Origin: Lentisphaeria bacterium
Lineage (GTDB): Bacteria; Verrucomicrobiota; Lentisphaeria; Victivallales; UBA1829
NCBI GenBank assembly: GCA_017456805.1
Contig: JAFTIQ010000045.1
Coordinates: forward strand, 1 to 15,109
DNA length: 15,109 bases
Direction of reading: 5' to 3'
Shown here: in pieces, positions 6,033 through 13,609 of the stretch
Layout of the letters: every line of letters begins with the position of its first letter
Numbering within the stretch: position 1 is the first letter of the stretch
Position numbers and translations under genes: made by a program
The notes under the pieces: model-generated
What the model saw: only the letters and a program-made list of their open reading frames with translations
Told to the model about the DNA's origin: nothing
The model's database searches: none

Positions 6033-6977
6033 ATGTCATTAATTTATACAGTTCCTCAGGCTCATTGCGTCATTCTTGAACGGCTTGGAAAATTTTCAAA
6101 AATCGTTTCCCCCGGTCTTCAATTCCGTTTACCGTTTATTGAAAAGCAAAAGAATGTGATCCGGGATTGCGGATGGAGTATCAACGGTGCTCCTGTTGCC
6201 TGCAAGATTGTTGGCAATTTCACTGTTATTGAATTGTCGGATCAGCGGCTGGATACAAAGCCCCGTGATTATCACACAGCGGATAATGTACCGGTAAGAA
6301 TTGATGCTGTTATTTTCTGGCGCATTGTTGATCCGGAAAAAGCCGTATATGCTGTTGACCGTTTGATTGACTCAATGATAGATCAGGCATTAAATTCCAT
6401 GCGCAGCTGCATTGGAGCAAGTAAACTGGATGATTTGCTGACAAATAGAGAGTTTCTGAATTCACAAATAACAGAAAAAGTCGCAGCAGTTGCCCAAAGA
6501 TGGGGAATTGTAATTCAGCGAGTTGAAATTCAGGAACTTGTAACAGATGATGCAACAACCAATGCGATGCGTGCTGAAATGGCGGCCGAAAGAGAAAAAC
6601 GGGCTGCTGTTATAGCTGCTGAGGCAAAGAGTAAAGCAACAATTGCCGCCGCCGAAGCTGAACGAGAATCAATGATCATTAAGGCAGAAGCGGAAAAACG
6701 TGCTATGATCATCAAGGCAGAAGCGGAAAAAGAATCTGCGATTATGGTCGCGGAAGGTGCTTTCCGTGCAAAAGAACTTGGTGCAGAAGCTGATGCCCTT
6801 TATGTGGAAAAAATCTGTGCTGCCGGAAAAATCTCTCCGGAAAAGATTGTTTCCATTCTGATTGCCAATAAGTATGTGGATGGTTTCAATGCCATTTCCA
6901 AGAATCCGGCTGATAAAGTTTTTCTGCCCAATTCTTTTGGCAACATGAATTTATTTGTTGACAGCAATAAGGAATAA
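6033..6977 (+). CDS. SPFH/Band 7 domain protein, stomatin-like
   Basis: Predicted 314-residue member of the stomatin/prohibitin/flotillin/HflK-C superfamily, which builds oligomeric membrane-microdomain scaffolds often tied to protein quality control. The SPFH domain spans about residues 3-175, with the typical opening (VPQAHCVILERLGKF, then SPGLQF.LPF) and the VRIDAVIFWRIVDPEKAVY segment. An Ala/Glu-rich coiled-coil helix covers about 175-255, followed by a C-terminal segment. Unlike most stomatins there is no N-terminal hydrophobic anchor: the SPFH motif starts at residue 5. Membrane attachment would have to come from partners, and both neighbours are predicted membrane proteins. The coiled coil contains a tandem 11-residue repeat (MIIKAEAEKRA then MIIKAEAEKES). 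AAGGAGA lies just upstream of the ATG. The stop is 4 nt before the NfeD-like start, the classic SPFH-NfeD pairing. Confidence 0.9.
   Translation: MSLIYTVPQAHCVILERLGKFSKIVSPGLQFRLPFIEKQKNVIRDCGWSINGAPVACKIVGNFTVIELSDQRLDTKPRDYHTADNVPVRIDAVIFWRIVDPEKAVYAVDRLIDSMIDQALNSMRSCIGASKLDDLLTNREFLNSQITEKVAAVAQRWGIVIQRVEIQELVTDDATTNAMRAEMAAEREKRAAVIAAEAKSKATIAAAEAERESMIIKAEAEKRAMIIKAEAEKESAIMVAEGAFRAKELGAEADALYVEKICAAGKISPEKIVSILIANKYVDGFNAISKNPADKVFLPNSFGNMNLFVDSNKE
6672..6731 (+). repeat. 33-nt-period tandem duplication inside the SPFH gene
   Basis: The 27-nt segments at 6672-6698 and 6705-6731 differ at a single position (T/C, silent) and lie 33 nt, or 11 codons, apart. They encode the repeated MIIKAEAEK of the coiled coil. 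The near-identity at DNA level suggests a recent in-frame duplication, or an easily slipping site that changes helix length. Confidence 0.8.
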
Positions 6978-6981
6978 TCAG

Positions 6982-7467
6982 ATGTCTGCTCTGTCTGAAT
7001 TCCTGGGGATGCATTGGACTTTAGCGGTGACGATTCTCTGTATTATTATGTTGGTCATTGATCTCTTTATTTTTAACGGAGGCGGATTAACATTTGCTGC
7101 AGATGTATTGTTCTCTTTTGTTATTCTGCATTTTATCCCGACGGACAATTTGATTTGGCTGGCACTGTGGTTCCTTGTCATTTTCGGTATAGTTCTGGCA
7201 TTTCATTTGCTGTGTTATCAGAAATTTATTGTTGTTTTTCTAATGGATAAGCTTGCTCCGCAAAAGCGGAAAAATAATAATGAAATTCTGATTGGAAAGA
7301 TCGGAAAAATCTGCTGGATAGAAGAGCGGGCATATATTTATCTTGAAGACGAACACATTCCGTGCACATTCGGAAAAGAGTTCTCTCAGACAGAAATCAT
7401 AGGCAAAAAAGCCAAGGTGATTTCCTGGAAAGATTCAAGCGAAGTTTTGGTTGAAATCGCCGAATAA
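6982..7467 (+). CDS. NfeD-like membrane protein (short form)
   Basis: Predicted 161-residue protein with three hydrophobic segments (about 12-31, 36-52 and 58-78). A soluble C-terminal domain of about 65 residues (95-161) begins ILIGKIGKICWIEERAYIYL and fits the OB-fold domain of NfeD proteins. Short NfeD proteins lack the ClpP-like protease domain of the long form and are the usual partners of SPFH/stomatin proteins. I take the ATG at 6982, with AAGGA at 6969-6973 about 8 nt upstream, rather than a codon at 6955 that overlaps the end of the SPFH gene. The 4-nt gap to the SPFH stop indicates translational coupling. It probably anchors the SPFH oligomer at the membrane. It is the last gene of the operon and is followed by a terminator. 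Confidence 0.82.
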   Translation: MSALSEFLGMHWTLAVTILCIIMLVIDLFIFNGGGLTFAADVLFSFVILHFIPTDNLIWLALWFLVIFGIVLAFHLLCYQKFIVVFLMDKLAPQKRKNNNEILIGKIGKICWIEERAYIYLEDEHIPCTFGKEFSQTEIIGKKAKVISWKDSSEVLVEIAE

Positions 7468-7485
7468 TAAACATTAACTTTCAGC

Positions 7486-7523
7486 AAACAGGGCGTTGTA
7501 AAAAAACTTGCAACGCTCTGTTT
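7486..7523 (+). terminator. rho-independent terminator after the SPFH-NfeD operon
   Basis: AAACAGGGCGTTG (7486-7498) pairs with CAACGCTCTGTTT (7511-7523), 13 positions with one G-U, a 12-nt A-rich loop, then TATTTT. The xerD gene converges from the right and ends at 7536. The same stem may stop that operon too, although its minus-strand T-tract is short. Confidence 0.8.
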
Positions 7524-7535
7524 TATTTTCCATCT

Positions 7536-8453
7536 TCAAGCCCGGGGGTGGAATTTTTTGTGGATGGATAACAGTTTCCGGCTGTCGACATGGGTATAGA
7601 TCTGTGTGGTGGAAATATCTGCATGCCCCAGCATTTCCTGAATCATTCTCAGGTCTGCACCGTTTTCCAGAAGATGAGTGGCAAAAGAATGACGGAATGT
7701 GTGGGGATGGATCTCTTTGGTGATTCCTGCTTTCCGGGCGGTATCCTGAACGATCATCCAGATCCGTTCCCGATCCAGCGGTTTGCCGCGGTAGGATAAA
7801 AACATCGCGGCAGTTTCGGAGGATTTTTTATGCAAAGGACGGACTTTTGTCAGATACCGGTTGACCGCCAGAAGGGCATGGTGTCCAATGGGGACGACCC
7901 GCTCTTTGGATCCTTTCCCCTGAATTCTGACGACACAATCGTCCTGATTGATGGAAGCGACGGTCAGGGCGACTGCTTCAGAAACCCGCAGTCCGCAGGC
8001 GTACATGATTTCAAGGATCGCTCTGTTTCTGATGCTGAGCTGATCCAGTGCGTTGACCGGATAGACAGCCAGCATCCGCTCGATTTCTTCCTGATTGAGT
8101 GCTTCCGGAAGGGTTCTCCAGATCTTTGGAGCGTCCATGACTTCCATAATATTCTGTTTGACGATATTGCTTTCTGCAAGGTAGGAGAAATAAACCTTGA
8201 GGCAAACCAGTCTGCGCGCCATGGTGGAAACTTCAAAGCCGCACTCTTTGCAGTGATAGAGATAATCTTCAATATCCTCCCGCTCGATATCATTGTAATC
8301 AGTGATGCTGGAATCGGTCAGAAACTGGGCAAAATCTTCCAGATCACTCTGATATGCATCGGAGGTGTTGACACTCAATCCGCGTTCAATTGCAATATAT
8401 CCTTTGAACTGACGGATGGGTGTATAGATCGCTTTATTGGCAGTAAAGTCCAT
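7536..8453 (-). CDS. xerD: site-specific tyrosine recombinase XerD
   Basis: Predicted 305-residue tyrosine recombinase. XerD works with XerC at the chromosomal dif site to resolve chromosome dimers, with FtsK control at the division septum. The N-terminal SAM-like core-binding domain covers about residues 10-95, and the catalytic domain about 118-300. All catalytic residues are visible: Arg156 (ACGLRVSEA), Lys180 (QGKGSKER), His251 and Arg254 (HPHTFRHSFATHL), His277 (MLGHADISTT) and nucleophile Tyr286 (IYTHV). The C-terminal tail HKKFHPRA is typical of XerD, which makes XerC or an integron or phage integrase less likely. It starts 12 nt after the permease stop, with GGGAGG upstream, so it looks like the last gene of the long leuC operon. 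No att or dif site is seen beside it. Confidence 0.93.
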   Translation of the reverse strand: MDFTANKAIYTPIRQFKGYIAIERGLSVNTSDAYQSDLEDFAQFLTDSSITDYNDIEREDIEDYLYHCKECGFEVSTMARRLVCLKVYFSYLAESNIVKQNIMEVMDAPKIWRTLPEALNQEEIERMLAVYPVNALDQLSIRNRAILEIMYACGLRVSEAVALTVASINQDDCVVRIQGKGSKERVVPIGHHALLAVNRYLTKVRPLHKKSSETAAMFLSYRGKPLDRERIWMIVQDTARKAGITKEIHPHTFRHSFATHLLENGADLRMIQEMLGHADISTTQIYTHVDSRKLLSIHKKFHPRA

Positions 8454-8465
8454 CTGATCCTCCCG

Positions 8466-10133
8466 TCAGAGCCTGAAAATCGATCCCAGTTTTTTTCCGA
8501 GGATCACTCCGGAAGCACCGATCGCTGCACAAAGGAACAGCATAGTCCAAACTCCGAACGCACATGCTGTATAAGGTCCGGATGCCAGGATCTGTGAGAG
8601 CTCAAAAATCGCTCTCGTAATGGGAAAATGCTGAGATTTCTGAGCGAGGATCAGGGAGTCGGAAACTTCCAGCATGGAGAAGCTGAAGGCGAACAGAGCC
8701 CCCACAAGCAAGTTGGCTCCAATCATGGGAAACACGATCTTCCGGACTGTCTGGAAGGGCGTCGCTCCAAATGTCCGGGCAGCTTCTTCATATTCCAGCG
8801 GAGTCTGTTCCAAACCGGCTGCAACAGAGCGCAGAACGTAAGGAAGCCGCCGGACTGCGTACGCCACAGAAAGCAGCCAGACAGGATTTTCCATCGGATT
8901 GAACAGCCCTCTTGCCCAAGTGAATTCCACAGCCATTCCGAGATAACCGAATGCGACAACGATCCCCGGAACTGCCACCGGAAGCATTGCAAGCGCATCC
9001 AGAATCCAGCCACCGGTGATCTTCCAGCGTTTGGTGATGAACGCAACAAGCGTTCCGATCGTCAGTGCAAAAATCATTGCCAGTCCGGAATACTGCAAAC
9101 TGTTCAGAATCCCCGGCACAACAAGCGGATGGGACAGCGCATTGTCATAATTCAGCAATGTCCAGTTCTCCGGCAGGATCGTGGATTGCCATTTCAGAGA
9201 GAAGGAGGTGAAGATCAATGCGATGTGCGGCAGCGCAGCAAGGAACGTGATGACAGCAAAGAACAAAGTCGGCAGATACTTTTTCCATCCATTCAGACGT
9301 TCTGCGGAGGTTCCTGCGGTTCCTTTGGAGGAGCCGGCTCCTTCGCTGCGGAGAAGCAGCTTTGCCAGCAGATACATAATGGTGGAGATCACCAGCATGA
9401 CAAGCACAAGCGCAAAGGGTTCCGGATTGGATTTCAGTTCTGTCAAACCGTTAAAGATCTGCACTGCGGTGACTCTTGTATAGCCGAACATCAGCGGGGT
9501 TCCGAGCTCTGTAAAACTCCAGATCAGCACAAGGCTTCCGCCCGCCAGAATTCCGGGACGGATCATCGGAATGGTGATGCAGAACAATCTCCGGAAAAAC
9601 CCTGCGCCCATGTTCCGCGCGGCATCCCTCATAGCAGGATCGATATTGCCCAGAGAAGAAACCAGATTCAAATAGAGGATCGGATAAAGATGCAGGGCTT
9701 CAATCAGACAGATTGACCAGAATCTGCCGTCGCCAGTCAAAAAATCCACTCTGCTGAACCCGCAATTCACCAGAATCGTATTGATCACTCCGAAATGTCC
9801 CAGGATCTGCTGGAAGCCCAATGCTCCCACAAAAGGCGGCAGAATCATGGGGATCATCGCTGCAATATGTGCCAATCCTTTTCCCGGAAAATCAAAGGAA
9901 TCATAAACCAGCGCCATGGGCAGGGCAATCAGAAATACAAAAAAGGTGGTAACAACAGCAATCTTAAAAGAGTTGACCAGCCCTTGAACGTAGACAGCGT
10001 TTGCAAAGACTTCCTGAATCAGCTGAAGATCCGACATTCCACCGAGGATCACGGTACCGACGGGCAGAATCAGAAAGACCACCAGAAAGGCAGCGGTCAG
10101 AAGCGTAACAGCATATTTCGTCAATTTCAACAT
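8466..10133 (-). CDS. ABC transporter permease, ferric-iron type, two fused membrane domains
   Basis: Predicted 555-residue inner-membrane protein of the FbpB/SfuB/AfuB type. Both transmembrane domains of the importer are joined in one chain, each with about six helices. Two EAA loops, which contact the ATPase, are visible: RDAARNMGAG near residues 167-180 and YEEAARTFGATP near 446-457, both followed by the characteristic I.(I/F)PM. A hydrophilic linker rich in Ser, Gly and Thr near residues 265-285 joins the halves. The ATG at 10133 starts 2 nt after the stop of the substrate-binding protein gene, so expression is coupled. Relatives carry ferric iron, thiamine or phosphonates. Sequence alone cannot choose between them, but iron is the commonest for this fused layout. 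Confidence 0.9.
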   Translation of the reverse strand: MLKLTKYAVTLLTAAFLVVFLILPVGTVILGGMSDLQLIQEVFANAVYVQGLVNSFKIAVVTTFFVFLIALPMALVYDSFDFPGKGLAHIAAMIPMILPPFVGALGFQQILGHFGVINTILVNCGFSRVDFLTGDGRFWSICLIEALHLYPILYLNLVSSLGNIDPAMRDAARNMGAGFFRRLFCITIPMIRPGILAGGSLVLIWSFTELGTPLMFGYTRVTAVQIFNGLTELKSNPEPFALVLVMLVISTIMYLLAKLLLRSEGAGSSKGTAGTSAERLNGWKKYLPTLFFAVITFLAALPHIALIFTSFSLKWQSTILPENWTLLNYDNALSHPLVVPGILNSLQYSGLAMIFALTIGTLVAFITKRWKITGGWILDALAMLPVAVPGIVVAFGYLGMAVEFTWARGLFNPMENPVWLLSVAYAVRRLPYVLRSVAAGLEQTPLEYEEAARTFGATPFQTVRKIVFPMIGANLLVGALFAFSFSMLEVSDSLILAQKSQHFPITRAIFELSQILASGPYTACAFGVWTMLFLCAAIGASGVILGKKLGSIFRL

Positions 10134-10135
10134 GA

Positions 10136-11701
10136 TCAGCGTCCTTCTGCGGCAAGTTCCGCCGCTCTCAAATAATGTTTCCGCATGTTATCGCGCCACT
10201 CCCGTTTTTTCCGGACGATATCCCGGGGATTTTCTGCATTCATCGCTTTGGATGCCGCAGAGGCTTCTGCATAAGTAAAAGGCAGGGCATTAAATTCTTT
10301 CATTGCTTCGGGAACTTTGTCCGGTCCGCCCGCTTTGATGATCGCGCCCCATGCCAGTTGAAGTTCATCCTGACAATCCAGCATGAGCACACGGATGACG
10401 ATCCGCAGCAGATTGTAGTATTTGCCTGTCCATTTCGGACGGTAGATGAAGTCTGCCCCGGATGCGTAGGGGTTGTAATCCGGATCTGACCGGAACTGCC
10501 GGTATTCGGGTTTGTAGAGTTCTTTCAGCACGGGTGGACGGCGCAGGGCATACTCTTTCGGTCCGCCGGGAACACCGGCTTTATAACAGAGCACTTTCTG
10601 TCCGTCGGAGAGCATGAATTCAATAAACGCCCGTGCTGCCTGAGGATTTGGGGCCCCCCTGAGCATCTGGATCGGGTCGGGGGAAACTGCGGTTCCGCCT
10701 TTGGGCGGAATATAACGGAAATGGGGTGTGCCGAACTGAAGCGTGTTCCACTCCTGCTCTGTCAAACCGTAAGTATCGATAGCCATTCCGGCAGCGGCAT
10801 TTCCGCTTGCCACATCTCTGGAAACCTTTCCGGCGGAATCGGTTACGATTGCCGCATTGGCAATGATTCGCTTGATCAGATTCAGTCCGGTGATCCACCC
10901 CTTGTCGGGCGAATTTTCCGCAGCCATACATTCCTGAAGAATGATTTCAAAGCATTTGTTGGCAGAACCGGATTTTGAGGGGTCGGCAACAACGATTTTC
11001 TGGAAAAAGCGCGGGGCTCCCAAGTCCGCCCAGCGTTCCGGAAACGTGGGATCTTCCATTTCTGCGATCCGGTCCGTATTGACACACAACCCGAAGGTGG
11101 AGAGACACAATCCGTAGTACAACCCGTTGGGATCATAAATCTTTTCCCCGCCGAATTCTGCGGGCATTTTATCCGGGGCAATGTAAGAGGGATCGATCTT
11201 GCCGTCAACAGCAAATCCCCGGGCTGCCTGACGTGACATGTCAAAGACCCCTCCGCCGTACATCAGGTCAATGCCGATTCCCACATTGGATTTCAGGAAC
11301 AGTGCCCGGGCGCGTTTTGCATCCGGATCCGCGTTCGGATTTCTATCTGTTGCGGGATCAGAAAAACCGGCTGCAACTGCAGCTGTCCAGGGAATCCCGT
11401 TCTTTTCACACTCTTCCCGGAATTCAATTTTGTATCTGTCGGCAATAAAACGGACGATGTCGGAAGTTCCGCCTGGTGCACGGAAATCCAGAACAATATC
11501 CCTGCCGTATTTCTTTTTGTAATATTCCCGGAATGCGTTTCCGGTTTCTGTTTTGATGGAATCGGAGTTCGGGGTGATGATCACCAGACGTTCCATATCA
11601 GGGGAGGGAATCACCGGAGCAGCACCTTTATCCCTCAGCAGAATAGGAGGGAGCAGGATCACTGCAAAGATGATCAGAACAGCAATGATCTTTTTCTTCA
11701 T
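10136..11701 (-). CDS. large ABC-transporter substrate-binding protein
   Basis: Predicted 521-residue extracytoplasmic solute-binding protein. A short basic N-terminus and a hydrophobic stretch (about 5-22) form a signal peptide or membrane anchor. No lipobox cysteine follows, so it is not a lipoprotein. The periplasmic domain opens with ERLVIITPNSDSI and GGTSDIVRFI, the pattern of ferric-iron/FutA-like binding proteins, and continues with LYYGLCLSTFGLCVNTDRI and FPERWADLGAPRF. At over 500 residues it exceeds the usual 320-350, and the extra length includes a C-terminal basic region (about 440-521). Its ATG overlaps the ATPase stop by 4 nt, with GGGGAG upstream, and it precedes the permease by 2 nt. 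It would capture the substrate for that importer. The role is fairly sure; the ligand is not. Confidence 0.85.
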   Translation of the reverse strand: MKKKIIAVLIIFAVILLPPILLRDKGAAPVIPSPDMERLVIITPNSDSIKTETGNAFREYYKKKYGRDIVLDFRAPGGTSDIVRFIADRYKIEFREECEKNGIPWTAAVAAGFSDPATDRNPNADPDAKRARALFLKSNVGIGIDLMYGGGVFDMSRQAARGFAVDGKIDPSYIAPDKMPAEFGGEKIYDPNGLYYGLCLSTFGLCVNTDRIAEMEDPTFPERWADLGAPRFFQKIVVADPSKSGSANKCFEIILQECMAAENSPDKGWITGLNLIKRIIANAAIVTDSAGKVSRDVASGNAAAGMAIDTYGLTEQEWNTLQFGTPHFRYIPPKGGTAVSPDPIQMLRGAPNPQAARAFIEFMLSDGQKVLCYKAGVPGGPKEYALRRPPVLKELYKPEYRQFRSDPDYNPYASGADFIYRPKWTGKYYNLLRIVIRVLMLDCQDELQLAWGAIIKAGGPDKVPEAMKEFNALPFTYAEASAASKAMNAENPRDIVRKKREWRDNMRKHYLRAAELAAEGR

Positions 11702-12759
11702 TTGCAGCTCCCCGGAAGAAGGATGATATTTTCAGGAGAAACGAAGAGTTCATATTCCTGATTGAGTTCACGGATCGGGGGGAAGGTTTCACTGACGATC
11801 ACATCGCCGCAGGCAGAGTCAAGCTGCCATTCGGTGCGTTCGCCAAGATAGGTTCCATCTTTCAGCATTGCTTTGATCCGGAGATCGGATTCCTTTTCTT
11901 TGCTGAAATGCAAAGCGGAAGGACGGATCATGATTTCTGCCCGGGTTCCGGCTTTGACAGATTCTTTTGTCTGGAAGGGGAGGGTGCCGAGGGCTGTTTC
12001 GATCCGGTTGCCTTCGAGGACTTTTCCGGAGAAGATGTTCGCATCCCCCAGAAAACGGGCGACAAAGCTGTCGGTTGGAGTACAGTAGAGTTCCCGCGGG
12101 GACCCGGTTTGATGAAGGATCCCGTTATTGAGCACGGCGATCCGGTCTGCCATACTGAGCGCTTCCCGGCGGTCATGAGTCACATAAATGGAGGTAAGAG
12201 CGCGTTCTTTGCAGATTCTGCGGATTTCCAGCCGCATTTCATCCCGGAGCCGGGCATCCAGATTGGAAAGGGGTTCATCCAGAAGAAGCACCGCCGGATC
12301 AACTGCCAGAGCCCGCGCCAGAGCCACGCGCTGCTGCTGTCCGCCGGAAAGAGATTGGATTTTCCGTTCGGCATAATCGCCGAGCCGGACATGATCCAGG
12401 GCTTCCATTGCGCGTTTTCTGATTTCTTTGGAGCTCAGTTTCCCCATTGCTTTCAACCCGAATTCCACATTTTCCCGGACATTCATGATCGGCCAGAGGG
12501 CGTAATTCTGGAACACCATGGCTGCACGGCGTTTTTCCGGGGCGAGATCTGTAATATCTTTTCCGTCGAAATAAATTTTTCCGCTGTCGGGAGTCAGCAA
12601 TCCGGCGATGGTTCGGAGAAGTGTTGATTTTCCGCATCCGGAAGATCCGAGAAGAAAGAAGATTTCTCCGGGATTGACCGTAAGGTCGATGGGTTCCAGA
12701 ACTTTTTTCCCTTTGATATAGGATTTGGATATACCGCGAATCTCAACACATGATCCCAT
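11698..12759 (-). CDS. ABC transporter ATP-binding protein (FbpC/PotA type)
   Basis: Predicted 353-residue ATPase subunit that powers import through the adjacent permease. Motifs are intact: Walker A GSSGCGKST (38-46), Q-loop Gln84 in VFQNYALWP, signature LSGGQQQR (137-144), Walker B LLLDEP (158-163) followed by the D-loop SNLD, and H-loop His195 (VTHDRREA). The region after about residue 240 fits the regulatory TOBE domain of the sugar/iron/polyamine importer class. AAGGAG lies about 9 nt before the ATG. The gene starts 18 nt after the HNH gene and overlaps the binding-protein gene by 4 nt (ATGA). Confidence 0.94.
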   Translation of the reverse strand: MGSCVEIRGISKSYIKGKKVLEPIDLTVNPGEIFFLLGSSGCGKSTLLRTIAGLLTPDSGKIYFDGKDITDLAPEKRRAAMVFQNYALWPIMNVRENVEFGLKAMGKLSSKEIRKRAMEALDHVRLGDYAERKIQSLSGGQQQRVALARALAVDPAVLLLDEPLSNLDARLRDEMRLEIRRICKERALTSIYVTHDRREALSMADRIAVLNNGILHQTGSPRELYCTPTDSFVARFLGDANIFSGKVLEGNRIETALGTLPFQTKESVKAGTRAEIMIRPSALHFSKEKESDLRIKAMLKDGTYLGERTEWQLDSACGDVIVSETFPPIRELNQEYELFVSPENIILLPGSCK

Positions 12760-12777
12760 CTTGATCAGCTCCTTGAT

Positions 12778-13071
12778 TTACAGCCCCAGTTCTTTCATGA
12801 TAAGCTCAGCAGGGGTCAAATATTTCTTTTCTGAATTGCACTCTTTACAGCAGGGAACTACATTCCCCCGGGTGGATTTTCCGCCGCGCACAACCGGAAC
12901 AATGTGATCCATGGTCAGTTCTTCCGGTTTGAATTTTTTCTTGCAATAATAACAAATCCCGGTGGAGAGCTGCTGCTTCCACCAGGACGAGTTCCGCAAC
13001 TCCCGGGCTTTTGTGCGTTCCCGGGCAACGTGCGCATCATCTTTTTGTATGTCGATCCAATCGTCAGACAT
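12778..13071 (-). CDS. small HNH endonuclease-like protein
   Basis: Predicted 97-residue protein with a complete HNH/zinc-finger nuclease motif: Cys40-x2-Cys43, Asp55-His56 (MDHIVPV), Asn70 (GNVVPCC), Cys75-x2-Cys78, then Asn79 and Lys82 (CNSEKK). The two CxxC pairs hold a structural zinc, and the DH...N...N set would form the metal-dependent DNA-cutting site. It is a stand-alone domain with no intron, intein, phage or restriction partner nearby. The ATG lies 3 nt after the leuD stop, with only a weak ribosome site inside the end of leuD, so translation is probably coupled. Related small HNH proteins occur as orphans in many genomes, with roles in DNA repair or as remnants of mobile elements. 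The role here is unknown. Confidence 0.87.
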   Translation of the reverse strand: MSDDWIDIQKDDAHVARERTKARELRNSSWWKQQLSTGICYYCKKKFKPEELTMDHIVPVVRGGKSTRGNVVPCCKECNSEKKYLTPAELIMKELGL

Positions 13072-13074
13072 GTA

Positions 13075-13599
13075 TCAATACTTCTTGTCAGCGTAATCGA
13101 CCCAGCCGCCGGCTTTTACCAGCTCAAAGTCAAATTTGCCGACCTCAAACTTGTATTCTTTGGTCACTCCGCTGCCGGAGATGGTGAATACAAGTTTTTC
13201 CAGATCGGTTGAACATTCTGCTTCAGCACCGGCAAAGGTCTTGAAAATATCATCAATGACTTCGGGTGCAAGCTGAATTGCCATCAAACCGCAGTTGAAC
13301 ATGTTCTGACGGAAGATTCTGGCAAAGTTTTCAGCGATTACAAGGTTGATACCGTTGCATTCCAGAACCCAGGGAGCGTGTTCACGGGAGGAACCGCAGC
13401 CGAAGTTTGCGCGGGTCACAATGACACTTTTTCCGGCAACATCGGTTTTGGGGTTGAACGGAGGAAGGTTCAAATCTTCCAGACAATAGGGCTTGAGCGC
13501 TTCTTTGGTCAGCTCTGTCAGATATTTGGCGGGAATGATCTCGTCTGTATTGATATCAGAGCGATCCAGAAACAGGATTTTACCACTGAAATTTTTCAT
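13075..13599 (-). CDS. leuD: 3-isopropylmalate dehydratase small subunit
   Basis: Predicted 174-residue small subunit of the aconitase-like hydro-lyase that isomerises 2-isopropylmalate to 3-isopropylmalate in leucine synthesis. Visible are DINTDEIIPAKYL (15-27), which includes the substrate-recognition loop, and the swivelling-domain signature FGCGSSREHAPW (66-77). It is the short LeuD class shared with homoaconitase-type small subunits. I start at the ATG at 13599, which is preceded by AAGGGTGA and gives the normal N-terminus MKNFSGKILFLD. An upstream ATG at 13650 would overlap the end of leuC and add 17 unlikely residues. It lies 10 nt after leuC. Since leuA and leuB are not in the window, action on a related acid (homoaconitate or citraconate type) cannot be excluded. 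Confidence 0.92.
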   Translation of the reverse strand: MKNFSGKILFLDRSDINTDEIIPAKYLTELTKEALKPYCLEDLNLPPFNPKTDVAGKSVIVTRANFGCGSSREHAPWVLECNGINLVIAENFARIFRQNMFNCGLMAIQLAPEVIDDIFKTFAGAEAECSTDLEKLVFTISGSGVTKEYKFEVGKFDFELVKAGGWVDYADKKY

Positions 13600-13609
13600 A
13601 TATTCACCC

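Noticed and set aside
8628..9716. A 362-codon plus-strand open frame opposite the permease
   Set aside because: The product is extremely rich in Gln, His, Arg and Asn, as expected of a strand complementary to a membrane-protein gene. It has no hydrophobic core or motif.
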